From Mycolicibacter sp. MU0083 (GTDB taxonomy: Bacteria; Actinomycetota; Actinomycetes; Mycobacteriales; Mycobacteriaceae): 64,000 nucleotides of DNA. Location of the stretch: the NCBI RefSeq assembly GCF_963378075.1, contig NZ_OY726394.1:372001-436000 (forward strand). Direction: 5' to 3'. Each line of letters begins with the position of its first letter. The first letter of the stretch is position 1. Shown here in pieces: positions 35,937 to 45,950 of the stretch. The notes beneath the pieces are model-generated. The model made no database searches. It was not told where the DNA came from and saw nothing but the letters and a program-made list of their open reading frames with translations. Both the position numbers and the translations under genes were made by a program.

Positions 35937-37457
35937 ATGACCGCCACCAACCCCGCCGTGACGTTCTCCGGCACCGGTACCGTGTACAGCCCCGCCACCG
36001 GGGAAGCCGCCGGTGAGGTCCGGTGGACAGACCCCGCCGACGTCGAGACGATCGCCACCGGGCTGCGCGCCGCGCAGCGGGAATGGGAACGCCGCGGCGC
36101 CAAGGGCCGGGCCAAGGCGCTGGCCCGGTACGCGGTGTGGCTCGGCGACAACCGGGACGAGATCGAGAAGCTGCTGATCGCCGAGACCGGCAAGTCCGGC
36201 ACCGACGCCGCCCAAGAGGTCCCGCTGCTGATCATGATCCTGTCGTACGTGATCAAGGTGATGGACAAGGCGGTGGCCCCCGAGACCCGGCCGGCGTCCA
36301 CGCCGCTGCTGAAGATCAAGAAGATCACCGTCCACTACCGGCCCCGTCCGGTGGTCGGGGTGATCGCGCCGTGGAACTACCCGGTGGCGAACGCGTTGAT
36401 GGACGCCATCGGAGCGCTGGCGGCCGGGTGCGCGGTGCTGCTCAAGCCGTCCGAGCAGACCCCGCTGACCGCGGAACTGCTGCGCCAGGGCTGGCTGGCC
36501 TCCGGTGCGCCGGACGTGTTCGCGGTGGTGCAGGGCGCCCGGGAGGTGGCCGAAGCCGTCATCGACAACTCCGACTACGTGCAGTTCACCGGTTCCACCG
36601 CCACCGGCCGCAAGGTCGCCGAGCGGGCCGCGAGCCGCCTGGTGCCGGTCAGTCTCGAACTGGGCGGCAAGGACCCGATGATCGTCTGCGAGGACGCCGA
36701 CATCGACCTGGCCGCGCATGCCGCGGTGTGGGGCGCGATGTTCAACGCCGGCCAGACCTGTGTGTCCGTCGAGCGGGTGTATGTGCTCGAACCCGTCTAC
36801 GACAAGTTCGTCGCCGCCGTCGTCCGCGATGTCGAGGCGCTGCAGATGGGTGTCGGCGAGGGCAACCACTTCGGGGCGCTGATCAGCGATCAGCAGCTCG
36901 CCGTCACCGAGCGGCACGTCAAGGCGGCACTGGCCGCGGGGGCGCGCGCACTGACCGGCGGACAGCGCCGCAGCGGCCCGGGCAGCTTCTACCTGCCCAC
37001 CGTGCTGGTCGACGTCGATCACTCGATGGCCTGCATGACCGAGGAGACCTTCGGCCCCACCCTGCCGATCATGAAGGTCGCCAGCGTCGAAGAGGCCATC
37101 CGGCTCGCCAACGACAGCGCCTACGGGCTCAGTGCATCGGTGTTCTCCGCCGATGTCGCACGCGCCAAAGACATTGCACTGCAACTCGACTGCGGAGCCG
37201 TCAACGTCAACGACGTGATCTCCAACCTGATGTGCACCACCGCGCCGATGGGCGGCTGGAAGACGTCGGGCATCGGGGCGCGCTTCGGCGGCGAGGACGG
37301 CATCCGCAAGTTCTGCCGGCAGGAGACCGTCGTCGCGCCGCGGACCAACGTCGGTGCGGGCGGCAACTTCTACCACAACTCGCTGGCGACCCTGGCTCGT
37401 ACCAACCGGTTGCTCACCCGGATCGTGTCGGCGCGTCCGCGACGCACCGCGAAATAG
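35937..37457 (+). CDS. Aldehyde dehydrogenase, GabD2-like
   Basis: A 506-residue aldehyde dehydrogenase. PWNYPVANALMDAIGALAAG, FTGSTATGRK, the general base in SLELGGKDP, the nucleophile Cys in NAGQTCVSVERVYV and the FGGEDGIRKF block are present. The C-terminus runs ~35 residues past the usual end (NLLVTRIV-like amphipathic tail NSLATLARTNRLLTRIVSAR), as in the mycobacterial succinate-semialdehyde dehydrogenase GabD2 group. The succinate-semialdehyde assignment is tentative. Its stop codon shares a base with the GTG of the next gene. Confidence 0.87.
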   Translation: MTATNPAVTFSGTGTVYSPATGEAAGEVRWTDPADVETIATGLRAAQREWERRGAKGRAKALARYAVWLGDNRDEIEKLLIAETGKSGTDAAQEVPLLIMILSYVIKVMDKAVAPETRPASTPLLKIKKITVHYRPRPVVGVIAPWNYPVANALMDAIGALAAGCAVLLKPSEQTPLTAELLRQGWLASGAPDVFAVVQGAREVAEAVIDNSDYVQFTGSTATGRKVAERAASRLVPVSLELGGKDPMIVCEDADIDLAAHAAVWGAMFNAGQTCVSVERVYVLEPVYDKFVAAVVRDVEALQMGVGEGNHFGALISDQQLAVTERHVKAALAAGARALTGGQRRSGPGSFYLPTVLVDVDHSMACMTEETFGPTLPIMKVASVEEAIRLANDSAYGLSASVFSADVARAKDIALQLDCGAVNVNDVISNLMCTTAPMGGWKTSGIGARFGGEDGIRKFCRQETVVAPRTNVGAGGNFYHNSLATLARTNRLLTRIVSARPRRTAK

Positions 37458-38287
37458 TGCGGTTCCTGTCTGCGACGCTGTTGTGGTTGTTGACCACCGC
37501 GGCGCTGGCGGTGGCACTGCCGACGGCCTGGGTGCAGTACAACCTGCTCGACGCCGACGGCTACGCGCGGCTGGCGGAACGGGCGGCGGCACAGCCGGCC
37601 CTGCAGAACGCGGTGGCAGCCGAACTCAGTGCGCAGGCGGTGCAGTTGATCCGCGGCAGCGGCTATGGCGTCGAATCGTCGGCGGTGCTCGAAGCGGCCC
37701 GCGACTACACCTCCGGTCCGTCGTTTCCGGGTGAGTTCGTGAAGGTCAACCGGGACGGGCACGCCTGGCTGTTCAACATCGGCGATCCCGGGCCGTGGGA
37801 GATCGACGTGGCCCCGATGCTGCGCGACGAGGCGTTCGGCCAGCTGCTGTCCGACTATCCGGTGGTGTTGCCGGCTTCGCTGACGGTGCCGCTGACGTCG
37901 ACGTCGACGGAGGTGATGCGGCCCGACGGGTTGCAGCGGCTGGCGGTGTGGGGGCCGATGCTCAGTGTCGTCATGGCCGCGCTGGCCGGGCTGTGCGCGA
38001 TCCTGACGCTCGTCGCGGCCCGTCACCGGGGCCGGGCACTGGCCGGCCTGGGGGTGTCGGCGCTGCTGGTCGGCGCGGCGGGCTGGTCGGGGGCCGAGGT
38101 GGCGCGACGCCATCTCGACGGGGCCCTCAACGAGGCCACCGGTGATATTCGCCGGATCGCCGAAGCGCTGGCCGACGTCGTTCAGCACAGCCTGCACCTA
38201 TGGCTCAATGTGACGCTTGGTGCCGGTGCCGCGTTGGTTTTGCTGGGGGTTGCGCTGGCATTGCTGGGCGGTTTCCGTAAGTCGTAA
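37457..38287 (+). CDS. Membrane protein of unknown function
   Basis: A 276-residue protein read from GTG overlapping the TAG of the aldehyde dehydrogenase. It has an N-terminal hydrophobic helix (residues ~4-22), an outside-facing region of ~130 residues without cysteines (LLDADGYARLAERAAAQPAL, VKVNRDGHAWLFNI-type segments), and three further membrane helices near 155-177, 184-203 and 248-272. I do not recognise the family. Translational coupling to the dehydrogenase suggests co-expression only. Confidence 0.75.
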   Translation: MRFLSATLLWLLTTAALAVALPTAWVQYNLLDADGYARLAERAAAQPALQNAVAAELSAQAVQLIRGSGYGVESSAVLEAARDYTSGPSFPGEFVKVNRDGHAWLFNIGDPGPWEIDVAPMLRDEAFGQLLSDYPVVLPASLTVPLTSTSTEVMRPDGLQRLAVWGPMLSVVMAALAGLCAILTLVAARHRGRALAGLGVSALLVGAAGWSGAEVARRHLDGALNEATGDIRRIAEALADVVQHSLHLWLNVTLGAGAALVLLGVALALLGGFRKS

Positions 38288-38378
38288 TATGTCGACCGAA
38301 CGGGCGATGGTGGGTCCGCGTTAACGTCTGCGATGATAGCCGTTAACTTGTTGTTCCTCGGAGAGGCGGATACGCGGA

Positions 38379-39533
38379 ATGAGCGATCAGGATCTGCCGT
38401 CGGCCGACGCCGACGCCGACAGGCCTGATCTGCCGGATTCTCCGTCGTATCCGACGGTCCGGTTCGACTTCCAGCCCCAGCACCTGCTGCGAATCCTGGC
38501 GGTGCTCTGGGCGGTGCTGGCGCTGCTCTGCTGGCCGGGTGTGGGCTGCTGGGTCAGCGCGGCGACGAGTGCGCTGGGAGCCTGGTACGTCCGCCGGCAA
38601 CGTGCCGGGTGGCCGATCGACGTCGAGGACTACCTGGTGGAGCGGGGATGGGCGCTGCGTCGCCGACGCCGGATGTCCGACAGTGGTCCACCGATCCCCT
38701 TCCGGCCCATGACCATTCCCGAGCTTTACGGTGCGGCCGCGAAGATCTTGCTGCGGAACTGGCCGGTCCTGATCGGTTTCGCCGCGGTCGTTTTCGCCGG
38801 ATTCGGGGCGGTCCTCGGTGTGGCCATGCGCAGTCTCGACGCGCCCACTCCGCGACACCTGGCCGAAATGTTGTTCAGCGGTCACGACAGCCTGATCGGT
38901 GTCGCGGTCCCGGCCGTCGGGTTGCTGGCGTTGCTCTTTCTGGTGTTCATACCGGTGGACGCGCTGCTGATCGTGCTGGGTGTGCAAATCGCGGAGCGCG
39001 CGCTACGGGGTCAGCGGATCGGGTTCGACGGGTTGTTCGTCCGGGCCACCGGCAGGGTGTACGCCGTGAGTCGGCTGAACTCGCTCTACTACATATTCTG
39101 GGGCGTCATGGCGGCGGTCCAGGTCATGGCGCGTGGCAGTGGCTTCTTCGCGGCGCTGATTCCGCTGATGGTGGTGTGCGGCATCGTCATGTTCCTGGTG
39201 GGAATGTTGGTGAGCGTGTCCCCGGTCGTGATGATCCTGGAGAATCGGGGCATCAGGGAGTCGTTCGCCCGCTCGATCCAGCTCTGCCGACCCGCGGTGG
39301 GCAGGATCGCCTGTATCCACACCCTGGGGATGGGGTGCATGTCTCTGGTGGTGGTGTCGGCCTCGATCAGCTGGGTGAGCGTGCTCATCTGCTACCCGGT
39401 GCTGACCGGCTTGGTCCGATGCCTGCCGGTGTTGATCTACGCCGACCTGCGGATGCGGCAGGAGGACTACGGAGCCGAACTGCTCGGTGACTGGTGCCGC
39501 AACAAGGGCCGGGAGGGACTGGCCAGCGGCTGA
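38379..39533 (+). CDS. Polytopic membrane protein of unknown function
   Basis: A 384-residue protein with an acidic N-terminal tail (MSDQDLPSADADADRPDLPD), a paired hydrophobic segment at ~33-65, a basic loop (VERGWALRRRRRM), and about six more membrane helices. PEPTIDE-like motif: PMTIPELYGAAAKILLRNWP before the second hydrophobic block resembles the membrane domain attached to some glycerophosphodiester phosphodiesterases, but no catalytic domain is present. Upstream, CGTTAAC occurs twice (38319, 38341), 22 bp apart. Function unknown. Confidence 0.78.
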   Translation: MSDQDLPSADADADRPDLPDSPSYPTVRFDFQPQHLLRILAVLWAVLALLCWPGVGCWVSAATSALGAWYVRRQRAGWPIDVEDYLVERGWALRRRRRMSDSGPPIPFRPMTIPELYGAAAKILLRNWPVLIGFAAVVFAGFGAVLGVAMRSLDAPTPRHLAEMLFSGHDSLIGVAVPAVGLLALLFLVFIPVDALLIVLGVQIAERALRGQRIGFDGLFVRATGRVYAVSRLNSLYYIFWGVMAAVQVMARGSGFFAALIPLMVVCGIVMFLVGMLVSVSPVVMILENRGIRESFARSIQLCRPAVGRIACIHTLGMGCMSLVVVSASISWVSVLICYPVLTGLVRCLPVLIYADLRMRQEDYGAELLGDWCRNKGREGLASG

Positions 39534-39537
39534 TCCG

Positions 39538-41559
39538 TCAGTCGCGCCCGCCCAGCATCCGCCACAGGAACGAGAAGCTCAGCGCGGACTTGAACGCCGC
39601 CTGTGCGTTGTCGGCGGCCCCGCCGTGCCCGCCCTCGATGTTCTCGTAGTACCAGACCCGATGCCCGGCATCCTGCAGCGCCGCGGTCATCTTGCGGGCG
39701 TGGCCGGGATGCACCCGGTCGTCGCGGGTGGACGTGGTGATCAGCACCGGCGGGTACTGCGCGTCCGCCGAAATATTCTGGTACGGCGAGTATTTGCTGA
39801 TGAACTCCCATTCCGCGGGGTCATCCGGGTCGCCGTACTCGGCCACCCAGGACGCGCCGGCCAGTAGCAGGTGATAGCGGCGCATGTCCAGCAGCGGCAC
39901 CTGGCAGACCAGCGCCCCGAACAGCTGCGGGTAGGCGGTCAGCATGATGCCCATCAGCAGCCCCCCGTTACTGCCGCCCACCGCACCGAGCTGCTCGACG
40001 GTGGTGATGCCGCGGTTCACCAGATCGGCGGCCACCGCGGCGAAATCCTCGGCCACCAGGTGCCGGCCCGCGCGCATCGCCTGGGTGTGCCAACCGGGCC
40101 CGTATTCGCCGCCGCCCCGGATGTTCGCCAGCACGTAGGTACCGCCGCGGGCCAACCACAGCCGTCCCAGGACGCCGTCGTAACCGGGGGTGCGGGCCAC
40201 TTCGAAGCCGCCGTAGCCGCCCAGCAGGGTCACGCCGGTGGCGTCCGGCGGGCGCACCACGAAGTACGGGATCGCGGTGCCGTCGGCGGAGGTGGCGAAG
40301 TACTGGGTGACCTCCAGCCCGTCGCCGTCGAAAAACTCCGGAGCGGACTTGATCTCGGTCAGCGGACCGTCCACCGGTCCGTGGAGCAGCCGGGACGGGC
40401 GGTCGAATCCGCTTGAATCCAGGAAGATCTCGTCGCCGGTGTCGTCGGCGGCCGCGATCACGGTGTTGGTGTTGGCGGGCACCTCGGCGACCGGCCGCCG
40501 CCGCCAGTCGCCCGGCGTGACCACCTCCACCCGGCTCGCCACGTCGTGCAGGGTGACCAGCACCAGCCGGTCGCGGGTCCAGGCGTAGTGGTGCAGGGCG
40601 GTGTGCGCGTCGGGTTCGAAGACGACGCGGCATTCGGCGGTGCCGGCGAGGAATTCCTCGTAGTCGGCGGCCAGCAGGGACCCGGCCCGATACGACGCGG
40701 TGCCGATGTACCAGTCGGTGCGCAGGTCGATCAGGATCCACTGCCGATGAACCGAGACCGAGGCGTCGGTGGGCGCATCGATCCGGATCAGTTCACCGTC
40801 GCGCAGCTCGTAGACCTCCTCGTTGAAGAAGTCGATCGCCCGCGACAGCAGGGTCCGCTCGAATCCCGGGGTGCGGTCACAGCCCGCGGCCACCACCACA
40901 TCGGTGCTCGCCCCGGTGAACAGTGTCTCGGCCTGAGCCAGGTCTTGGCCGCGACGCCACCGCTTCACCACCCGGGGGTAACCGGATTCGGTCAGCGAGT
41001 CGGCGCCGAAATCGGTGCCGACCAGAACGGTGTCGTCGTCCTCCCAGCCGATCCGGGTCTTGGCTTCGGGGATCTCGAAGCCGCCGGCAACGAATTCCCT
41101 TTTCACCATGTCGAATTCACGCACCACCACGGCGTCCGAACCACCGCGGGACAGCGATACCAGTGCCCGGTTGTGGTGCGGACGGATCACGTTGGCGCCG
41201 CTCCACACCCAGTTCTCGCCGTCGGTGCGGGCCAGCTCGTCGAGGTCGATCAGCACGTCCCAGTCCGGTGCCGCCCCCCGGTAGCTGTCAAGAGTGGTGC
41301 GCCGCCACAGCCCACGCGGGTTGGCCCCGTCGCGCCAGAAGTTGTAGAGGTATTCGCCGCGGCGACGCACGTAGGGGATGCGGGCGTCGGTGTCGAGCAC
41401 CTCCAGAGCGGATTTCCGCATCGCCTCGAACCCGTCACCGGCGAACTCGTCGACCGTCGGGGTGTTGTGGGCGCGCACCCACTCCAGTGACCGATCGGCG
41501 GTGACGTCTTCCAGCCACAGGTACGGGTCGGTGGCGTCTTCGGCAGGCATGGAAGCCAT
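39538..41559 (-). CDS. Prolyl oligopeptidase family serine peptidase (Rv0457c-like)
   Basis: A 673-residue S9 peptidase. The N-terminal DPYLWLEDVTADRSLEWVRA leads into a beta-propeller; the C-terminal alpha/beta hydrolase domain has the nucleophile in GAVGGSNGGLLMG, an Asp in LITTSTRDDRVHP and the catalytic His in GGHGG. Family enzymes cut short peptides after proline; no signal peptide is seen, so it should be cytoplasmic. The ATG at 41559 is used; ATG 41550 is equally possible. Position next to the acetaldehyde-type dehydrogenase matches Rv0457c-Rv0458. Confidence 0.9.
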   Translation of the reverse strand: MASMPAEDATDPYLWLEDVTADRSLEWVRAHNTPTVDEFAGDGFEAMRKSALEVLDTDARIPYVRRRGEYLYNFWRDGANPRGLWRRTTLDSYRGAAPDWDVLIDLDELARTDGENWVWSGANVIRPHHNRALVSLSRGGSDAVVVREFDMVKREFVAGGFEIPEAKTRIGWEDDDTVLVGTDFGADSLTESGYPRVVKRWRRGQDLAQAETLFTGASTDVVVAAGCDRTPGFERTLLSRAIDFFNEEVYELRDGELIRIDAPTDASVSVHRQWILIDLRTDWYIGTASYRAGSLLAADYEEFLAGTAECRVVFEPDAHTALHHYAWTRDRLVLVTLHDVASRVEVVTPGDWRRRPVAEVPANTNTVIAAADDTGDEIFLDSSGFDRPSRLLHGPVDGPLTEIKSAPEFFDGDGLEVTQYFATSADGTAIPYFVVRPPDATGVTLLGGYGGFEVARTPGYDGVLGRLWLARGGTYVLANIRGGGEYGPGWHTQAMRAGRHLVAEDFAAVAADLVNRGITTVEQLGAVGGSNGGLLMGIMLTAYPQLFGALVCQVPLLDMRRYHLLLAGASWVAEYGDPDDPAEWEFISKYSPYQNISADAQYPPVLITTSTRDDRVHPGHARKMTAALQDAGHRVWYYENIEGGHGGAADNAQAAFKSALSFSFLWRMLGGRD

Positions 41560-41615
41560 TGTGACGGCGGCGGTACTGTGAGTTGAGTAACACCCACCGG
41601 TAAGGAGCATTTTCG

Positions 41616-43138
<1,523 letters not shown>

Positions 43139-43139
<1 letters not shown>

Positions 43140-43543
43140 TGGGCGCACCGGACCGGGTGCTGATCACCGAGGCGGCCGCCGAACTGGTGGCGAGCCTGAT
43201 CCGGCGCCACGGTCCGGTGATGTTCCACCAGTCCGGCGGCTGCTGCGACGGCTCGGCGCCGATGTGCTACCCCGAGGGGGACTTCCTCATCGGTGACCAC
43301 GACGTGCTGCTCGGGGTACTGAAAGCGGCCGGCGCGCGGGTGCCGGTGTGGATCTCGGGGCCGCAGTTCGCCGCCTGGAAGCACACCCAGCTGACCATCG
43401 ACGTGGTGCCCGGGCGTGGGGCCGGGTTCAGCCTGGAGGCACCCGAGGGCATGCGGTTCCTGACGCGCAGTCGAGCGTTCACCGACGCCGAGAACGCCGC
43501 GCTGGAAACGATGCCGGTCATCACCGGGTCGTTACCGCGCTGA
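43139..43543 (+). CDS. DUF779 protein (Rv0459-like)
   Basis: A 134-residue DUF779 protein. The cysteine-rich block FHQSGGCCDGSAPMCYPEGD is diagnostic of the family. ATG overlaps the stop of the aldehyde dehydrogenase (TGATG), a gene pair widely conserved in bacteria. The role is unknown; it may support the dehydrogenase. The cysteines could bind metal. Confidence 0.88.
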
Positions 43544-43572
43544 CCGGCGCCGTCGCCGTAAAATCTGCTGGT

Positions 43573-43851
43573 GTGATTCCGCTGCCACGCCCCTGGTCGT
43601 TGAGCAGCGCCATGCTGGTCGGGGTGGCGGCCGGGATCCTGGCGGGTATCGGCGTGAGCCTGCTCGTCACCGCGCCGCTGCGCCCGGATATCGCGATCGC
43701 GCTGGTGCTCGGGGTGCCCAGCGTCGCCGGGATGGTGCTGGTGTTCGTCTCCTCGCGCAGGTGGGTAACCGCCCTGGGCGGATTTCTGCTCGCGTCGGGG
43801 GTCGGCTGGTTCGGCGCGCTGGCCGCGATCCAGGCGGTGTCGGGTGCCTGA
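43573..43851 (+). CDS. Small hydrophobic membrane protein (Rv0460-like)
   Basis: A 92-residue protein read from GTG with three hydrophobic helices (about 12-34, 39-60 and 66-90) and little else. The GTG is chosen because the first residues IPLPRPWSLSSAML then lead straight into the first helix. The final 8 bases overlap the next gene. Position matches the small hydrophobic protein Rv0460. Function unknown. Confidence 0.72.
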   Translation: MIPLPRPWSLSSAMLVGVAAGILAGIGVSLLVTAPLRPDIAIALVLGVPSVAGMVLVFVSSRRWVTALGGFLLASGVGWFGALAAIQAVSGA

Positions 43852-44377
43852 GACCGCCGACACCGGATCGCTGCCGATGACCGAGCCGCACATGGCCCCG
43901 ATCTTCGACACCGGCCCGCACCCGCTGCCACTGCCCGCCGACGCCGGGCCGACTGCGGCCGACGAACCGGCCGCCTTCTCGGAGCTCGACGCCGGCGACC
44001 CCGAGGCGTCGCGGTCGGTGGTGCCGGCTAAGCCGGTGGTGGTGGCCGGTGAGTTCCGGTTCCTCAAGTGGTGGCAGTTGGCACTGGTGCTGGCCGGGGT
44101 GTGGATTCCGGCGGCCGGGATCGGGCTGGGCCTGTTCTCCTGGTGGTATTCGCTGGCCGACAAGACACCGGCGGTCTTCGTCGTCCTGGTCTATGCGGCG
44201 GTGTGTGTGGTGGCCGGGCTGATCGTGGCGATGGCGACCGAGCGACCGCTGGGTGCTGCGGTGGCGCTGGCGTTGATGTCGGCGGTGTTCGCGTCCGCGC
44301 TCGCCGCGGCGCCGCTCTACGGGCACAACTACTGCCAGCACGTGTCGCGCTGCGTCGGCGGAGTCCTGCCGTACTGA
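43844..44377 (+). CDS. Membrane protein with proline-rich N-terminus (Rv0461-like)
   Basis: A 177-residue protein starting at GTG. Residues 1-70 are acidic and proline-rich, probably disordered and cytoplasmic; three membrane helices follow (about 76-100, 110-130, 138-158). The C-terminal tail GHNYCQHVSRCVGG has two cysteines that could form a disulphide outside. It overlaps the preceding small membrane gene by 8 bp. Position corresponds to Rv0461; function unknown. Confidence 0.78.
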   Translation: MPETADTGSLPMTEPHMAPIFDTGPHPLPLPADAGPTAADEPAAFSELDAGDPEASRSVVPAKPVVVAGEFRFLKWWQLALVLAGVWIPAAGIGLGLFSWWYSLADKTPAVFVVLVYAAVCVVAGLIVAMATERPLGAAVALALMSAVFASALAAAPLYGHNYCQHVSRCVGGVLPY

Positions 44378-44500
44378 CGCGGCTCGGATGTCCGGCACCG
44401 TGCGTTCCCGCCGCCGCCCGGATTCCCCATCGGCCGGTAGGCGGAGAAGTCGTTCCCGGCGGTCCCGGCGCGGGTCCGCGCCACCCGATAGGGTGGCGTA

Positions 44501-45895
44501 GTGACCCACTTTGACGTCGTAGTCCTCGGAGCCGGCCCCGGTGGTTATGTCGCGGCCATTCGTGCCGCCCAATTGGGCCTGAACACCGCGATCATCGAAC
44601 CGAAATACTGGGGCGGGGTCTGTCTCAACGTCGGCTGTATCCCGTCCAAGGCGCTGCTGCGCAACGCCGAACTGGCCCACATCTTCACCCGGGAGGCCGC
44701 CGCCTTCGGGATCAGCGGTACCGCCACCTTCGACTACGGCGCGGCGTTCGACCGCAGCCGCAAGGTCGCCGACGGCCGGGTGGCCGGCGTGCACTTCCTG
44801 ATGAAGAAGAACAAGATCACCGAGATCAACGGCTACGGCACGTTCACCGACCCGCACACCCTGTCGGTTGCCCTCAACGACGGTGGCACCCAGACGGTTA
44901 CGTTCGGTCACGCGATCATCGCGACCGGGTCCAGCACCCGTCTGGTGCCGGGCACCTCGCTGTCGACCAACGTGGTCACCTACGAGCAGCTGATCCTGAG
45001 CCGGGAGCTGCCGAAGTCCATCGTCATCGCCGGCGCCGGCGCCATCGGCATGGAGTTCTCCTACGTGCTGGCCAACTACGGCGTGGACGTCACCGTGGTG
45101 GAGTTCCTGCCACGGGCACTGCCCAACGAGGACGCCGAGGTGTCCAAGGAGATCGAGAAGCAGTTCAAGAAACTGGGCGTCAAGATTCGCACCGGAACCA
45201 AGGTGGAGAGCATCACCGATGATGGCTCGACGGTGTCGGTGGTGGTCAGCAAGGACGGCCAGACCGAGACGCTGCAGGCCGATAAGGTGTTGCAGGCCAT
45301 CGGCTTTGCCCCCAACGTGGACGGCTACGGGCTGGAGGCCGCCGGCGTCGCACTGACCGAGCGACGTGCCATCGGCGTCGGCGAGTACATGCAGACCTCG
45401 GTGCCGCACATCTACGCGATCGGCGATGTCACCGGGCTGCTGCAGTTGGCGCACGTCGCCGAGGCGCAGGGTGTGGTGGCCGCCGAGACCATCGGCGGCG
45501 CCGAGACCATGCCGCTGGGCGACTACCGGATGATGCCGCGCGCCACCTTCTGCCAGCCGCAGGTGGCCAGCTTCGGGCTCACCGAGGAGCAGGCCAAAGC
45601 CGAGGGCTACGACGTGAAGGTGGTCAAGTTCCCGTTCACCGCCAACGGCAAGGCGCACGGGGTGGGCGACCCGAGCGGCTTCGTGAAGCTGATCGCCGAC
45701 GCCCGCTACGGCGAACTGATCGGCGGACACCTGGTCGGCCACGACGTCTCCGAGCTGCTGCCGGAGCTGACGCTGGCACAGAAGTGGGACCTGACCGCCA
45801 ATGAGCTGGCCCGCAACGTGCACACTCACCCGACCATGTCCGAGGCGCTGCAGGAGTGCTTCCACGGCCTGACCGGCCACATGATCAACTTCTAA
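44501..45895 (+). CDS. lpdC: Dihydrolipoyl dehydrogenase
   Basis: A 464-residue FAD enzyme starting at [20 protein letters not shown] binds FAD; the redox-active cysteines are in [33 protein letters not shown] binds NAD; the C-terminal [12 protein letters not shown] holds the His-Glu pair at the active site. It reoxidises lipoamide of the pyruvate, 2-oxoglutarate and branched-chain complexes and, in M. tuberculosis, the AhpC/AhpD peroxidase route. The gene stands alone, as for lpdC (Rv0462). It ends in a long palindrome that acts as a likely bidirectional terminator. Confidence 0.96.
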   Translation: MTHFDVVVLGAGPGGYVAAIRAAQLGLNTAIIEPKYWGGVCLNVGCIPSKALLRNAELAHIFTREAAAFGISGTATFDYGAAFDRSRKVADGRVAGVHFLMKKNKITEINGYGTFTDPHTLSVALNDGGTQTVTFGHAIIATGSSTRLVPGTSLSTNVVTYEQLILSRELPKSIVIAGAGAIGMEFSYVLANYGVDVTVVEFLPRALPNEDAEVSKEIEKQFKKLGVKIRTGTKVESITDDGSTVSVVVSKDGQTETLQADKVLQAIGFAPNVDGYGLEAAGVALTERRAIGVGEYMQTSVPHIYAIGDVTGLLQLAHVAEAQGVVAAETIGGAETMPLGDYRMMPRATFCQPQVASFGLTEEQAKAEGYDVKVVKFPFTANGKAHGVGDPSGFVKLIADARYGELIGGHLVGHDVSELLPELTLAQKWDLTANELARNVHTHPTMSEALQECFHGLTGHMINF

Positions 45896-45897
45896 CT

Positions 45898-45950
45898 GCG
45901 ATTTCGGCGCGCTCAGTCCCGCTCAGCGGGCATCAGCGCGCCGAAATCGC
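45898..45950. terminator. Long palindrome / bidirectional terminator between lpdC and the DUF92 fusion gene
   Basis: GCGATTTCGGCGCGCT (45898-45913) and AGCGCGCCGAAATCGC (45935-45950) form a perfect 16-bp stem. The 21-base loop has its own CCCGC-TCA-GCGGG hairpin (45919-45931). It starts 3 bases after the lpdC stop; the right arm encodes the last residues and overlaps the stop of the convergent gene. A terminator role for both genes is likely; it may also be a copy of a dispersed palindromic repeat. Confidence 0.82.

Noticed and set aside
36023..37456. A long plus-strand frame that joins onto the membrane protein at 37457
   Set aside because: The first ~478 codons overlap the aldehyde dehydrogenase in another frame and are arginine/glycine-rich shadow sequence; the real gene starts at the GTG at 37457.
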